A stretch of 64,000 bases of DNA, taken from positions 186,001 through 250,000 of the forward strand of contig CAWHTG010000003.1 in assembly GCA_963832245.1 (NCBI GenBank). Reading direction: 5' to 3'. Origin of the DNA: JABDBE01 sp963832245 (GTDB taxonomy: Bacteria > Acidobacteriota > Terriglobia > Terriglobales > Acidobacteriaceae). The notes below the pieces were generated by a model. The model was not told the DNA's origin and did not search any database. It worked only from the letters and a program-made list of their open reading frames with translations. Of this stretch, positions 40,764 to 48,753 are shown one piece after another. Made by a program: the position numbers and the translations under genes. Each line of letters opens with the position of its first letter. Within the stretch, counting starts at the first letter, position 1.

Positions 40764-41222
40764 ATGTTCCTTTGGAGAATCAGTAATCATGCGGGGTTGG
40801 AGGGGCGGGGCGGGTTGCTGGCCTCGGCGCGGTGGCATACGCAGGGGCGGGCTGTTGTTTATCTGGCGAAGAGTCCGGCTGGGGCGTTGATCGAGGTGTT
40901 GGTGAATCTGGAATTGGATGCTGTGCGTTTGCCGGGGAGTTACACGATGCTTAAGGTAGAGGCGCCCGACGATATTCAAGTCATGCGCGTTGACGTCGCG
41001 TCGTTACCGGAAGGCTGGGCCGGTGATATGTCCATCTCTCGGAGCCGGGGGGATGAGTGGTTGGCGGGTGGGGAATCGGCGCTGCTCGAAGTGCCTTCGG
41101 CCATTTTGCCGGATACGTTCAATGTGTTGTTGAATCCGCAGCATCCGGATGCGGCGCGGGTCCGGGTGTTGTGGCAGCGGGCTTATCCGTATGACCGGCG
41201 ATTTTTCAAAGTCAGGAAATGA
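40764..41222 (+). CDS. RES-domain toxin
   Basis: 152 residues with RES-family landmarks: LWRISNHAGLEGRGGLLASA in the N-terminal core (conserved Arg), RAVVYLAKSPAGALIEVLVN (conserved Tyr and Glu), LLEVPSAILP (Ser-region) and FNVLLNPQHPDA. RES toxins such as MbcT and Res degrade NAD+, or ADP-ribosylate a target as in ParT. The cognate Xre antitoxin lies upstream, but 222 bp of repeats separate them instead of the usual overlap. Confidence 0.88.
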   Translation: MFLWRISNHAGLEGRGGLLASARWHTQGRAVVYLAKSPAGALIEVLVNLELDAVRLPGSYTMLKVEAPDDIQVMRVDVASLPEGWAGDMSISRSRGDEWLAGGESALLEVPSAILPDTFNVLLNPQHPDAARVRVLWQRAYPYDRRFFKVRK

Positions 41223-41239
41223 GCAGCTTGCATCACAGT

Positions 41240-41329
41240 TTCACCACAGAGTCACAGAGACACAGAGAAGGCGTGAGGGGTTTTGAAACACCAGACATTT
41301 TTCTCTGTGACTCTGTGCCACGTGGTGAA
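41240..41329. terminator. Repeat family G long hairpin between convergent genes
   Basis: CACAGAGTCACAGAGA (41245-41260) pairs perfectly with TCTCTGTGACTCTGTG (41302-41317), extended by TTCACCAC/GTGGTGAA. Placed between the RES toxin (+) and the BNR lipoprotein (-), it may terminate both; it is also a repeat (second copy at 62918-62989). Confidence 0.6.
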
Positions 41330-41346
41330 CAGTTTTGATGATTTTC

Positions 41347-42885
41347 CTAGTCTTTGGGGATGATCGGATAGCGGTGTTCCTGATCGTAGAACTGGCGGCT
41401 GGGGTGGTCGGAGTGGGCGTTGGGGACGGGTTGTTCGGGGGTGGAAACGAGGGCTGCGGCATGTTGGGCGGCTGGGAGTCCGGTGGTGGTGGTGTAGATC
41501 GGCTCGTCGAACAGGGTTCCGGAATTTGCCTGGGCGGCGGCGAAGATGGCGAAGGCCTTGCCGCCGGAGTAGGCGCTGGCAACATAATCCCCCACCATCA
41601 GGCCGGCGAAGGTGTTGGGCAGCCACGCGACGGACATCGGCCCCGCTAAAGTGGTGGGATTGGTCCAAGTGGTGCCGCCATCCGGCGAAGAGATAAATCC
41701 GGCGTACAGGGCGCAAGTGGAGGCATCACAGTTGGCGTCCGAATAAAAATAGTAGGTGAGGGCTAGATGCGCTGTGCTGCCTGAAGTTCCGGGTTCCACG
41801 GCGAGGCCGGGAATGAAATGATCCACAGTGCTGGTGAGTGGGTCAATCGGGATACGAGTGGGAGCGGTCCAGGTAGTGCCATTGGTTGAGGGGCTGATTA
41901 CCAGATCATTTGAGGAGCATCCGGTGCGGAAGCGGCAGTCCGGCCAGATGGTGTAGACCGTGCCGGCAGCGTCGATCGCAGCCGACGGCAGCGGGGAGCT
42001 ACGCAGGTCGGCGGCGGGCTGGTGGTCTGAAATTGAAGAGATAGTAGTCGCGGCGTTCCAACTGTTGCCGCCGTCGGTCGAGGTGAAGGCTAGCATTGCG
42101 TTGCCAGGGGCGTTCTCGATGGGAACGACGACCGTGCCGTTGGGCTGGACGACGGGTTGGCCTCCAATGCCAGTGGCGAGATCAGCGGTGTTTCTGCCCG
42201 CGGACCAGGTCAGGCCGCCGTCAGTGGAGGTGCTCATCCAGATCAGGTCTTGGTTGCTGGGATCGTCCCATTCAACGTAGCAGTGGCCGTAGTACGGGCT
42301 TGACTGAGTGTTGTCGCAGGTAATCCAGTTCTTGTCGGAATCGGGGGTGGTGCTGACGAGGATGGGATTGTCCCAATTGACGGCGTCTGGAGAGCTGCTT
42401 ACGGCCACCTGGTCCGTATTGGTGATGAGCAGGGAAGAAATAATCCAGATTGAGTGAGCGGCGTCGAAAGCCACGACGGGGTCACTGGCGGCGCTGGATG
42501 TGCCCTGCTCATAAATGGTGAGGCCGGGCAGAGATCCGGTCGCCCAAATAGCGCCGTTATCGGAGGTGGTGGCAAAGCCAATGTCGGATGCGCCTCCGTT
42601 GAAAATGCGGCCGACCTGGAATGCGCTCACGATGGTCGAGCCCGTCGAAAAGGCGCTGGCCTCCACTTCGGTGGCGTGCTGACTGCTGGGATTGGTAAAA
42701 GTGTCGTGGCTCAATTGCGTGAGCGGGATTTGAGGTGGTGGCGGTGTAGTCTGCTCCAGTGGCTGAGATGTAGATCCTGAGCCGCAAGCAGTCACGACCA
42801 CGAGAATTCCAAACACAGTGCCAGATTGGAGCAATTTGATCAGCAGAGCTCTTGGACCGTTACCTGCCCCCGACATTCTCAACAA
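41347..42885 (-). CDS. BNR/sialidase-like repeat lipoprotein
   Basis: 512 residues. A hydrophobic signal segment (LLQSGTVFGILVVVT) ends in the lipobox-like TAC (Cys about 34), so it is probably an outer or periplasmic lipoprotein. The rest is a beta-propeller of Asp-box (BNR) type: FATTSDNGAIWATGSL, WMSTSTDGGLTWSAG, FTSTDGGNSWNAAT and ISSPDGGTTWTNPT. This fold is found in sialidases and other glycan-active proteins, but the arginine triad of true sialidases cannot be located, so no substrate is inferred. Confidence 0.82.
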   Translation of the reverse strand: MLRMSGAGNGPRALLIKLLQSGTVFGILVVVTACGSGSTSQPLEQTTPPPPQIPLTQLSHDTFTNPSSQHATEVEASAFSTGSTIVSAFQVGRIFNGGASDIGFATTSDNGAIWATGSLPGLTIYEQGTSSAASDPVVAFDAAHSIWIISSLLITNTDQVAVSSSPDAVNWDNPILVSTTPDSDKNWITCDNTQSSPYYGHCYVEWDDPSNQDLIWMSTSTDGGLTWSAGRNTADLATGIGGQPVVQPNGTVVVPIENAPGNAMLAFTSTDGGNSWNAATTISSISDHQPAADLRSSPLPSAAIDAAGTVYTIWPDCRFRTGCSSNDLVISPSTNGTTWTAPTRIPIDPLTSTVDHFIPGLAVEPGTSGSTAHLALTYYFYSDANCDASTCALYAGFISSPDGGTTWTNPTTLAGPMSVAWLPNTFAGLMVGDYVASAYSGGKAFAIFAAAQANSGTLFDEPIYTTTTGLPAAQHAAALVSTPEQPVPNAHSDHPSRQFYDQEHRYPIIPKD

Positions 42886-42888
42886 TCC

Positions 42889-43368
42889 TTATTCCCCGAA
42901 CATGGGCACTTGCCCGGTATCGACGATCACGCCGCGGCGCGGGCGCCGGGTTGCACCGATCACTGCCAGCACGGTTAGCGATTCTAGCGCGCTCCGCGGC
43001 ACAAACAGGCGCTGCGTGTTCGAGCGCAGGTCTGGTGGGTTGATCAGGAAGCCCTCGGCTGTGGTTAGCGAGAGATCGTTGGGCATCATGCCTTCGAGGA
43101 CTTCGTTGTCTTTGAAGCGCAGCCGCACCCACAGTCCCTCGGTGCGAGGGCGGGTGGTAAACGTTTTGCGGCTGGGCGAGTCGGCGTCTCCGAATTCACG
43201 GACGAAATAGACGACCTTGATATCTTTCAGGTCAATAGTGACTACGTTGCCTGCGGTGTTGAGTAACTCCAGCTTGCCTTCACGCACGAAATTAGCGGGA
43301 GCGACGTAGCCGTTGATGGAATCGCGATCCATCTTCCGGACGACCACCTTTTTGTGAGTGGAAGGCAT
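42889..43368 (-). CDS. Hypothetical protein
   Basis: Unrecognised; 159 residues from ATG 43368 without an obvious Shine-Dalgarno. No signal peptide. Beta-strand-rich in two halves: KKVVVRKMDRDSINGYVAPA, IDLKDIKVVYFVREFGD, then LWVRLRFKDNEVLEGMMPND and FVPRSALESLTVLAVIG, like an LSm- or PilZ-type small barrel. Its stop lies three bases before the start region of the BNR lipoprotein on the same strand, so the two may form an operon. Confidence 0.72.
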   Translation of the reverse strand: MPSTHKKVVVRKMDRDSINGYVAPANFVREGKLELLNTAGNVVTIDLKDIKVVYFVREFGDADSPSRKTFTTRPRTEGLWVRLRFKDNEVLEGMMPNDLSLTTAEGFLINPPDLRSNTQRLFVPRSALESLTVLAVIGATRRPRRGVIVDTGQVPMFGE

Positions 43369-43663
43369 GGATTGGCCAAAGTGGGCTGAGGCGGCGGATT
43401 TCCGCGGCCAAGCTTAATCAAGATTCTCACACTTTTGCCTCGAACATAGGGAGTCATCTCCTTCACAGTAGCCAAATTGTTAACATTGTGGTATTTTCTT
43501 TAGTTTGCTGCCATCCATTGTAGATCGTCTAAGTCTAGTCTTCAGAGCAGTTTACGTAGAACGTGCCGGAGGCCGCTGGTCAGGCGGGATGGGGGCCTGT
43601 GGAAATCTTGCTCTGGCCGACCCAGGGGATCACAGCCGAGTAAGTCTGAATTTTGAATAAGGC

Positions 43664-45214
43664 ATGGCTGATTACATTTACACCATGGAAATCCGGCTGA
43701 CCCCCGACCAGCAACGGGGGGTCGCGCTCGTACAAGATATTGCCCGCGACGCGGGCATGAATATTTATCTGACGGGTGGCGCGGTTCGCGACATCATCAG
43801 TGGCTTTCCCATTCGCGATCTGGACTTCACGGTCCAGGGCAATCCTCTCAAGCTGCAAAAACAACTGGAACATGCTGGCGCCCTGGTCGCTTCGGCCGAC
43901 GACGATCTGAAAACCTTGTACCTGGTGCTGCCCGGCAACGTCCGTGCCGAGATTAGTTCGGCGCGCACCGAGCGTTATGAGAAGACCGGGAAGCCTCCGA
44001 TCATTGCTCCCGGAACGATCATCGAAGACCTGCGGCGGCGGGATTTCACGATTAACGCCATGGCGTTGTCGCTGAATCCCGGGTCGCGCGGTTTGCTGAT
44101 GGATCCGTTCAACGGCGCGGCGGATATCGAAGCCAAGCTGATCCGCATCCTGCATAACTATTCGTTCATGGAAGATCCGTCGCGGCTGATTCGCGCGGCC
44201 CGGTTTGCGGCGCGCTTTCATTGGCCGCTTGAGGAGCGAACCCAGGCCCGAGTGCAGTCGGCCAAGGAAAATAACTACATCGAGTACATCACCGACCGGG
44301 CCATCGGGCAGGAGATCGAGCAGTTGGCCTACGAGGACGATCCGCTGCATATCGTCCGCGTGCTGGAGAAGGAAGAGTACCTCAAGGTGCTCAATCCCCA
44401 CTGGACGACGGCAAAGGTGGATGCCGCCGGGCTAGGGGAGTTGATGAAGACGCGGCAGCAGATGAATCAGCTGGGATATACACCGGATCCTTCGCCTGCT
44501 GTGTTGTACTTCCTGACCTCTCGGCTGGGCGATAAAGATATTGCGGACATGCGCAAGCTGATTCCGCGCAAGGATCTGGTGGCGGCGTGGAAGGATCTCG
44601 AGGACAACGCTAAGGACTTAGCCAAGCGCTTAACCGGCAAGGAAGCGGCGACGCCGTCCCGGACATGGAAGCTGCTGTCGGAAGCACGGCCCGAGATGAT
44701 TCTTTTTCTGGATGTGACCGCGAAGCAGCAGGCGGTGGCACAGAAGATAAAGAACTTCTTGGGCAAGTGGAGGCAGGTGCAGCAGAAGCTTCCGTTGCTC
44801 GAAATGACCGAGCTGCGCATCACTCCGCAGATGCCGGAGTATCCCAAGATTGCGCACGATGTATTCATGTTGTTGCTGGACGGAAAGCTGCATTCGCGCA
44901 CGGAAATTCTCAAGTTCCTGAAACCGCTGGCACCACCGCCACCGCCCCCACCACCGCCGGTAAAGCGCGGGCGGGCAGCCAAGGCGGGCGCCGGTACGCC
45001 GCAACCAGTTGCTGCTCCGGTTGAGGGAAAGAAGAAGGGGAAGGGTGCGGCGGCAACAGCGCCAGTCCCGCCGCCAGCGGCAAAAACTGAGGTGGCCAAG
45101 GCCTCGCACCCGCCTAAGCCCGAGAAGCATAGCTCGCCCAAGAGGTCCGCGAAGCCCAAGAAGACAGCGAGCGGGAAGAAGAAAGCAAAAGGCAAAGCGA
45201 AGAAGAGGCGATAA
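43664..45214 (+). CDS. CCA-adding-type tRNA nucleotidyltransferase / poly(A) polymerase with long basic tail
   Basis: 516 residues. Class II nucleotidyltransferase motifs: GGAVRDIISGFPIRDLDFTV with the catalytic DxD, RAEISSARTERYE, RRRDFTINAMALSL and DPFNGAADIEAKLIRI; the RNA-binding block is DPSRLIRAARFAARFHWPLE. The enzyme adds CCA (or A) to RNA 3' ends; CCA versus poly(A) cannot be decided by sequence alone. After about residue 420 comes a run of nine prolines, then an Ala/Lys/Pro-rich tail of about 85 residues ending KKKAKGKAKKRR. ATG 43685 is an alternative start. Confidence 0.9.
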   Translation: MADYIYTMEIRLTPDQQRGVALVQDIARDAGMNIYLTGGAVRDIISGFPIRDLDFTVQGNPLKLQKQLEHAGALVASADDDLKTLYLVLPGNVRAEISSARTERYEKTGKPPIIAPGTIIEDLRRRDFTINAMALSLNPGSRGLLMDPFNGAADIEAKLIRILHNYSFMEDPSRLIRAARFAARFHWPLEERTQARVQSAKENNYIEYITDRAIGQEIEQLAYEDDPLHIVRVLEKEEYLKVLNPHWTTAKVDAAGLGELMKTRQQMNQLGYTPDPSPAVLYFLTSRLGDKDIADMRKLIPRKDLVAAWKDLEDNAKDLAKRLTGKEAATPSRTWKLLSEARPEMILFLDVTAKQQAVAQKIKNFLGKWRQVQQKLPLLEMTELRITPQMPEYPKIAHDVFMLLLDGKLHSRTEILKFLKPLAPPPPPPPPPVKRGRAAKAGAGTPQPVAAPVEGKKKGKGAAATAPVPPPAAKTEVAKASHPPKPEKHSSPKRSAKPKKTASGKKKAKGKAKKRR

Positions 45215-45349
45215 GCAGTCCTCTCGAGCTTCCGCCCTCAGAACTCTGGTATTCTTGGCCGCGGGCATCGTCCGATGCTTTGCTTCAAAGATAACTTCTT
45301 AGTTCATCTGAAAACGCACCACTGGAATTAGACTCCGCACCGAGGGGAA

Positions 45350-46429
45350 ATGAGCCAACTTCGGAGAATACTGTTCCTGACGGGAATTGTAGTTGCCGTC
45401 CTTTTGATTGCGTTCATCACCCTGACCATCGGCTGGCGGCCGTTCATTGGACCGAAGGCACGGCCTTTGACCTCGCGGAAGTTCGACGCGACGCCGCAGC
45501 GGCTGGAGCGAGGTCGATATCTCGCGGTCGGATTAAGCGGGTGTAGAGAATGCCATTCGCAGCATAACTGGAATATGCATGGGGCGCCGGTAATCTCCGG
45601 CACGGAAGGCGGCGGGCAGTGGTTCAATATGCCCGACATGCCAGGGCGCATCGTCGCGCCAAACTTGACGCCTGACCTGTAAACCGGCGCGGGTACGTGG
45701 ACCGACGATCAATTCGTGCGAGCGATTCGGGAAGGAATAGGGCACGACGGGCGAGCTCTTTTTCCCATGATGCCTTACCCGGATTTCCGGAACATGTCGG
45801 ATGAGGACGTGGCGTCGATTGTCGTCTATCTTCGCTCCTTGCCTCCGGTCCATAGTGATTTGGCAAAGACGGAAATCATTTTTCCGGTGAAGTATCTGAT
45901 TCGCAGTGTGCCCGAGCCGGTGACGGCGCCGGTCGCCAGTCCAGACCCGGCTGACCGCGTGAAGTACGGCCAGTACTTAGCGACCATCGGCGGTTGCGGA
46001 GACTGCCACACGCCATAGCAGCGAGGCCAGCCGGTCGCTGGGTTCACGTATGCCGGCGGACAGCTGATGCAAGGTCCGTGGGGGGAAGCCGCCACGGCCA
46101 ACATCACGCCTGATGCGTCAGGCATCAGCTACTACGACGAAGCGCTATTCGTCGAGGTGATGCGGACCGGCTATGTGAAGGCGCGAAAGCTGAACTCGAT
46201 CATGCCTTTCGGGGCATACAAGAATCTTAGAGACGAGGATCTGAAGGCTATCTTCGCATATCTGCGGACGGTGAAGCCGGTGAAGCATCGAGTCGATAAT
46301 TCGGACCCGCCTACGTATTGCAAGCTCTGTCGATTGAAGCACGGGGGTGGAGATCAAAACGAGTGCGCGCGGCTTGGCCCCGGCGCTATAATGCTCGTAT
46401 GCAGCGCTGGCTGGCAGTTGCGGCCTTGA
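45350..46429 (+). pseudogene. Diheme cytochrome c gene broken by two nonsense codons
   Basis: One frame encodes a recognisable membrane-anchored cytochrome c in three pieces. N-terminal anchor LFLTGIVVAVLLIAFITLTI; heme site 1 GCRECHSQHNW; stop TAA 45680-45682 between NLTPDL and TGAGTWTDDQFVRAIREG; then DGRALFPMMPYPDFRNMSDE and heme site 2 GCGDCHTP; stop TAG 46016-46018 after HTP; then QRGQPVAGFTYAGGQ and DEDLKAIFAYLRTVKPVKHR. There is no frameshift. Both stops are compatible with single changes (GAA to TAA, AAG or CAG to TAG). Without readthrough, only a one-heme fragment would be made. AGGGG precedes the ATG. Confidence 0.85.
46387..46392 (+). promoter_or_regulatory. Possible -10 box directly before a start codon
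   Basis: TATAAT ends seven bases before ATG 46399, placing a predicted transcript start at or beside the ATG (leaderless). No -35 consensus was found. Confidence 0.35.
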
Positions 46430-47136
46430 GCGTGGCTTTGCTCACGCTTCCGGCGTGGGGACAGCGTCGCGGCGGAGGCTCAGGAGGTTTCGCCGGACAT
46501 GCCGGATTTTCCGGTGGCCGCGCGGTAGGCTTCGCAGGACATAGCGGATTTTCCGGAGGCCACCCCGCGATTGGCGGCCGAGGTCCGACGATGGGTGCTC
46601 GGGCCTTTCCAGGTGTCCGACGGGGCGGCGTCAACTTCGTGATGGGCAATTTTGGCCGGGGTTTCGGCCGCGGGCGCTTCGGTTACCATCATCGCCGCTC
46701 CTGGGGATGGCCCTACTACGGAGACTATTACGGATATTCCGATTACGGCTATCCCTGGTACTACGGCGACGATTCTTATTCTGCGGATTCCTATCAGAAC
46801 TACCCGCTACCCGATTACTCGGGTGCGTACATCGAGAACGACCGGCAACAGGCGGCAATTGATCGCTTGGAGAACGAGGTCGACCGTCTTCGCCAAGAGC
46901 GAGAGGTGCGGGAATCCCAGGCATCGCAATCCCGCTCGAAGGCGGACTCGCAGCCGACTGAGCTTGTTTTCCGCGACAAACATACCGAGGAAGTCCAGAA
47001 CTACGCCATCGTGGGACAGACATTATGGATACTCAGCGCGCAGCGGGCGCGGAAGATCCCGCTTACCGAGCTAGATATTCCTGCCACCAAGCAAGCTAAC
47101 GATGACCGCGGCGTAGATTTCCAGTTACCCGGGTAA
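46399..47136 (+). CDS. Secreted glycine-rich protein with C-terminal coiled coil
   Basis: Unrecognised; 245 residues from ATG 46399. Signal peptide MQRWLAVAALSVALLTLPAW, cleaved near GQ. A Gly/His/Phe-rich repeat region (FAGHAGFSGG occurs twice with variation), then an aromatic Tyr/Gly block (YYGDYYGYSDYGYPWYYGDD), a short coiled coil (NDRQQAAIDRLENEVDRLRQ) and a beta-rich end. The composition suggests a surface or envelope structural protein. Its start overlaps the end of the cytochrome pseudogene frame by about 30 bases. Confidence 0.78.
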   Translation: MQRWLAVAALSVALLTLPAWGQRRGGGSGGFAGHAGFSGGRAVGFAGHSGFSGGHPAIGGRGPTMGARAFPGVRRGGVNFVMGNFGRGFGRGRFGYHHRRSWGWPYYGDYYGYSDYGYPWYYGDDSYSADSYQNYPLPDYSGAYIENDRQQAAIDRLENEVDRLRQEREVRESQASQSRSKADSQPTELVFRDKHTEEVQNYAIVGQTLWILSAQRARKIPLTELDIPATKQANDDRGVDFQLPG

Positions 47137-47198
47137 TCCCTGATTTCAAGTGACCCTAGCCTCAAGTCGAGAAGTGCCCCTAATATTCAAATAGCGAG

Positions 47199-48599
47199 AT
47201 GCTGTCCCGAGCCAGCTACGTAACTATTCTTGTGACACTTGCAACTTTGGCTGCGCCGGCACAGGAATCCACCGAGGTTTGTTCCGACGGCCGAACCATC
47301 AAGATCGCTTCTCAATGGGACCAGCTCACGACAACCCTGCCTGAGTCTGGTGCAGCGGCTCAACCGCTGCGTTATTTCATTTCATCGACGCAAGGTGTGA
47401 AAGGCGCGTGGATTGAAGTGTGGGACCGGCCGAAGCGGTTGTCGCATCAAGCAGTTCCAATCCAGCGAGAAGGCGAAGCTAGATGCATCGGTTGCGAGGA
47501 CGCGGAACAAACTCCGGAAGAACTGTACATTTCAATTTTCGATCCCGAGATGGTTTTGCTCTGCATCGATTATTGTTCGGGGCCTCCCGGGCACGGCGAG
47601 TATGTATCCCAACTGCTCGCAGGAAAGAAGCCATTTGTGGATTCGGATGAAAGCGTGGAACCGGCATATCTCCTGGAGGACCCGGAACTCGATGGCGCCC
47701 CAATTCGTGTCGTAGAGGGAACCGAGGACACGACAGTTGTGCTGTCAGGTGAGAATCTAATTTCCTCGAGCCGCGTGTACTTCATGATCGGCGACGGCGC
47801 GTCACCAGAGAGCAAGGCTTCCCGGAATTATCTCTATAGCAGGACGATTGACCTGCGGCATGTTGAGGTGACGATGCCGTCCGACCTTGCAGACAAGCCT
47901 GGGCTGTTCACGGCGTACGCCAAGGACTCGTGGGAACGGAGGCCGGTGGTGGAAGCCACGACGGGACAAAAAATCATCGTGGTGGGCAAGGATAGTCCGG
48001 TCGTCGATTCCGTCGAACCGCACGCGTTGAGCTGTTGTAGTTCTGACGCGACCCTGGTTGTGCGGGGGAGCGGTTTCACGCAGCATTCAGAACTACAGTT
48101 CGGCGATGATTTTGGTCTTCGCGAGGAGGTCACGTTTGTTTCGCCCAGTGAACTACACGTCATGATTCCGGGAGACAGGCTGACCGATTCAAGTGGTATC
48201 TACGCTGGGGCTACCCCAGTGATGCTCTCGGTGACTAACGATCCTCTTCATTTTTCCGCTCCCGTTGCCGTCGACGTTTTGCCTTCGGCGAAGTTCAAGC
48301 GGCAACCGCTGACGGCAGTGATTAACGCCATAAAACCATACCCAGTGCCTATGATGGACTATCACAGCCCCCGATTTCTTATTCTGGAAATCAACGGCGA
48401 CAACTTTCGCCCTAACAATGTCGTTGCATACGGAAACGGGGATCGAACTCGGTTGAAGACGCAATATGTCTCCTCTCATCACCTCAGAGCGTGGTTACCG
48501 CGCGAGTTGTGGCGGAAACACCTGCTAAGCTTTCGGCTCGTAGTTGAAACTTCCACCGGCTTTTGTGCCGCCGAGGCATTTGAAAAATGGTTGGAATGA
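47199..48599 (+). CDS. Secreted protein with IPT/TIG-like domains
   Basis: 466 residues; signal peptide YVTILVTLATLAAPAQ. Middle and C-terminal portions contain repeats resembling IPT/TIG immunoglobulin-like folds: TTVVLSGENLISSSRVYFMI, ATLVVRGSGFTQHSELQFGD and FLILEINGDNFRPNNVVAYG, each an Ig strand pair around a GxxF/N-type turn. Cysteine pairs (RCIGCEDA, SCCSS) could form disulfides. Likely periplasmic or surface-exposed. No clear operon partner; the promoter was not identified. Confidence 0.78.
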   Translation: MLSRASYVTILVTLATLAAPAQESTEVCSDGRTIKIASQWDQLTTTLPESGAAAQPLRYFISSTQGVKGAWIEVWDRPKRLSHQAVPIQREGEARCIGCEDAEQTPEELYISIFDPEMVLLCIDYCSGPPGHGEYVSQLLAGKKPFVDSDESVEPAYLLEDPELDGAPIRVVEGTEDTTVVLSGENLISSSRVYFMIGDGASPESKASRNYLYSRTIDLRHVEVTMPSDLADKPGLFTAYAKDSWERRPVVEATTGQKIIVVGKDSPVVDSVEPHALSCCSSDATLVVRGSGFTQHSELQFGDDFGLREEVTFVSPSELHVMIPGDRLTDSSGIYAGATPVMLSVTNDPLHFSAPVAVDVLPSAKFKRQPLTAVINAIKPYPVPMMDYHSPRFLILEINGDNFRPNNVVAYGNGDRTRLKTQYVSSHHLRAWLPRELWRKHLLSFRLVVETSTGFCAAEAFEKWLE

Positions 48600-48753
48600 T
48601 CCGCATCTAGAGTCAAAGGCGGCGAGTCTCGGGCCACGAAAGTTTTCTTGTTTTGCTGTGGATGGCTGTGAATAACTCGCCGTCGCGCCACGGGAATGTC
48701 CAATTAGAATGAGGCTGACGTAGAATCGATTGCAAGGATCAACTCCGGGCCCA

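Noticed and set aside
43242..43475. 77-residue minus-strand frame with a GAAGGAG before ATG 43457
   Set aside because: Attractive Shine-Dalgarno, but the frame is out of phase with the well-supported 42889-43368 gene and has no conserved features past the first 20 residues.
45350..46429. Stop codon readthrough or selenocysteine/pyrrolysine insertion in the cytochrome
   Set aside because: The stops are TAA and TAG, neither is UGA. Neighbouring genes use TAG, TAA and TGA as ordinary stops, so recoding is unlikely; point nonsense mutations are the simpler reading.
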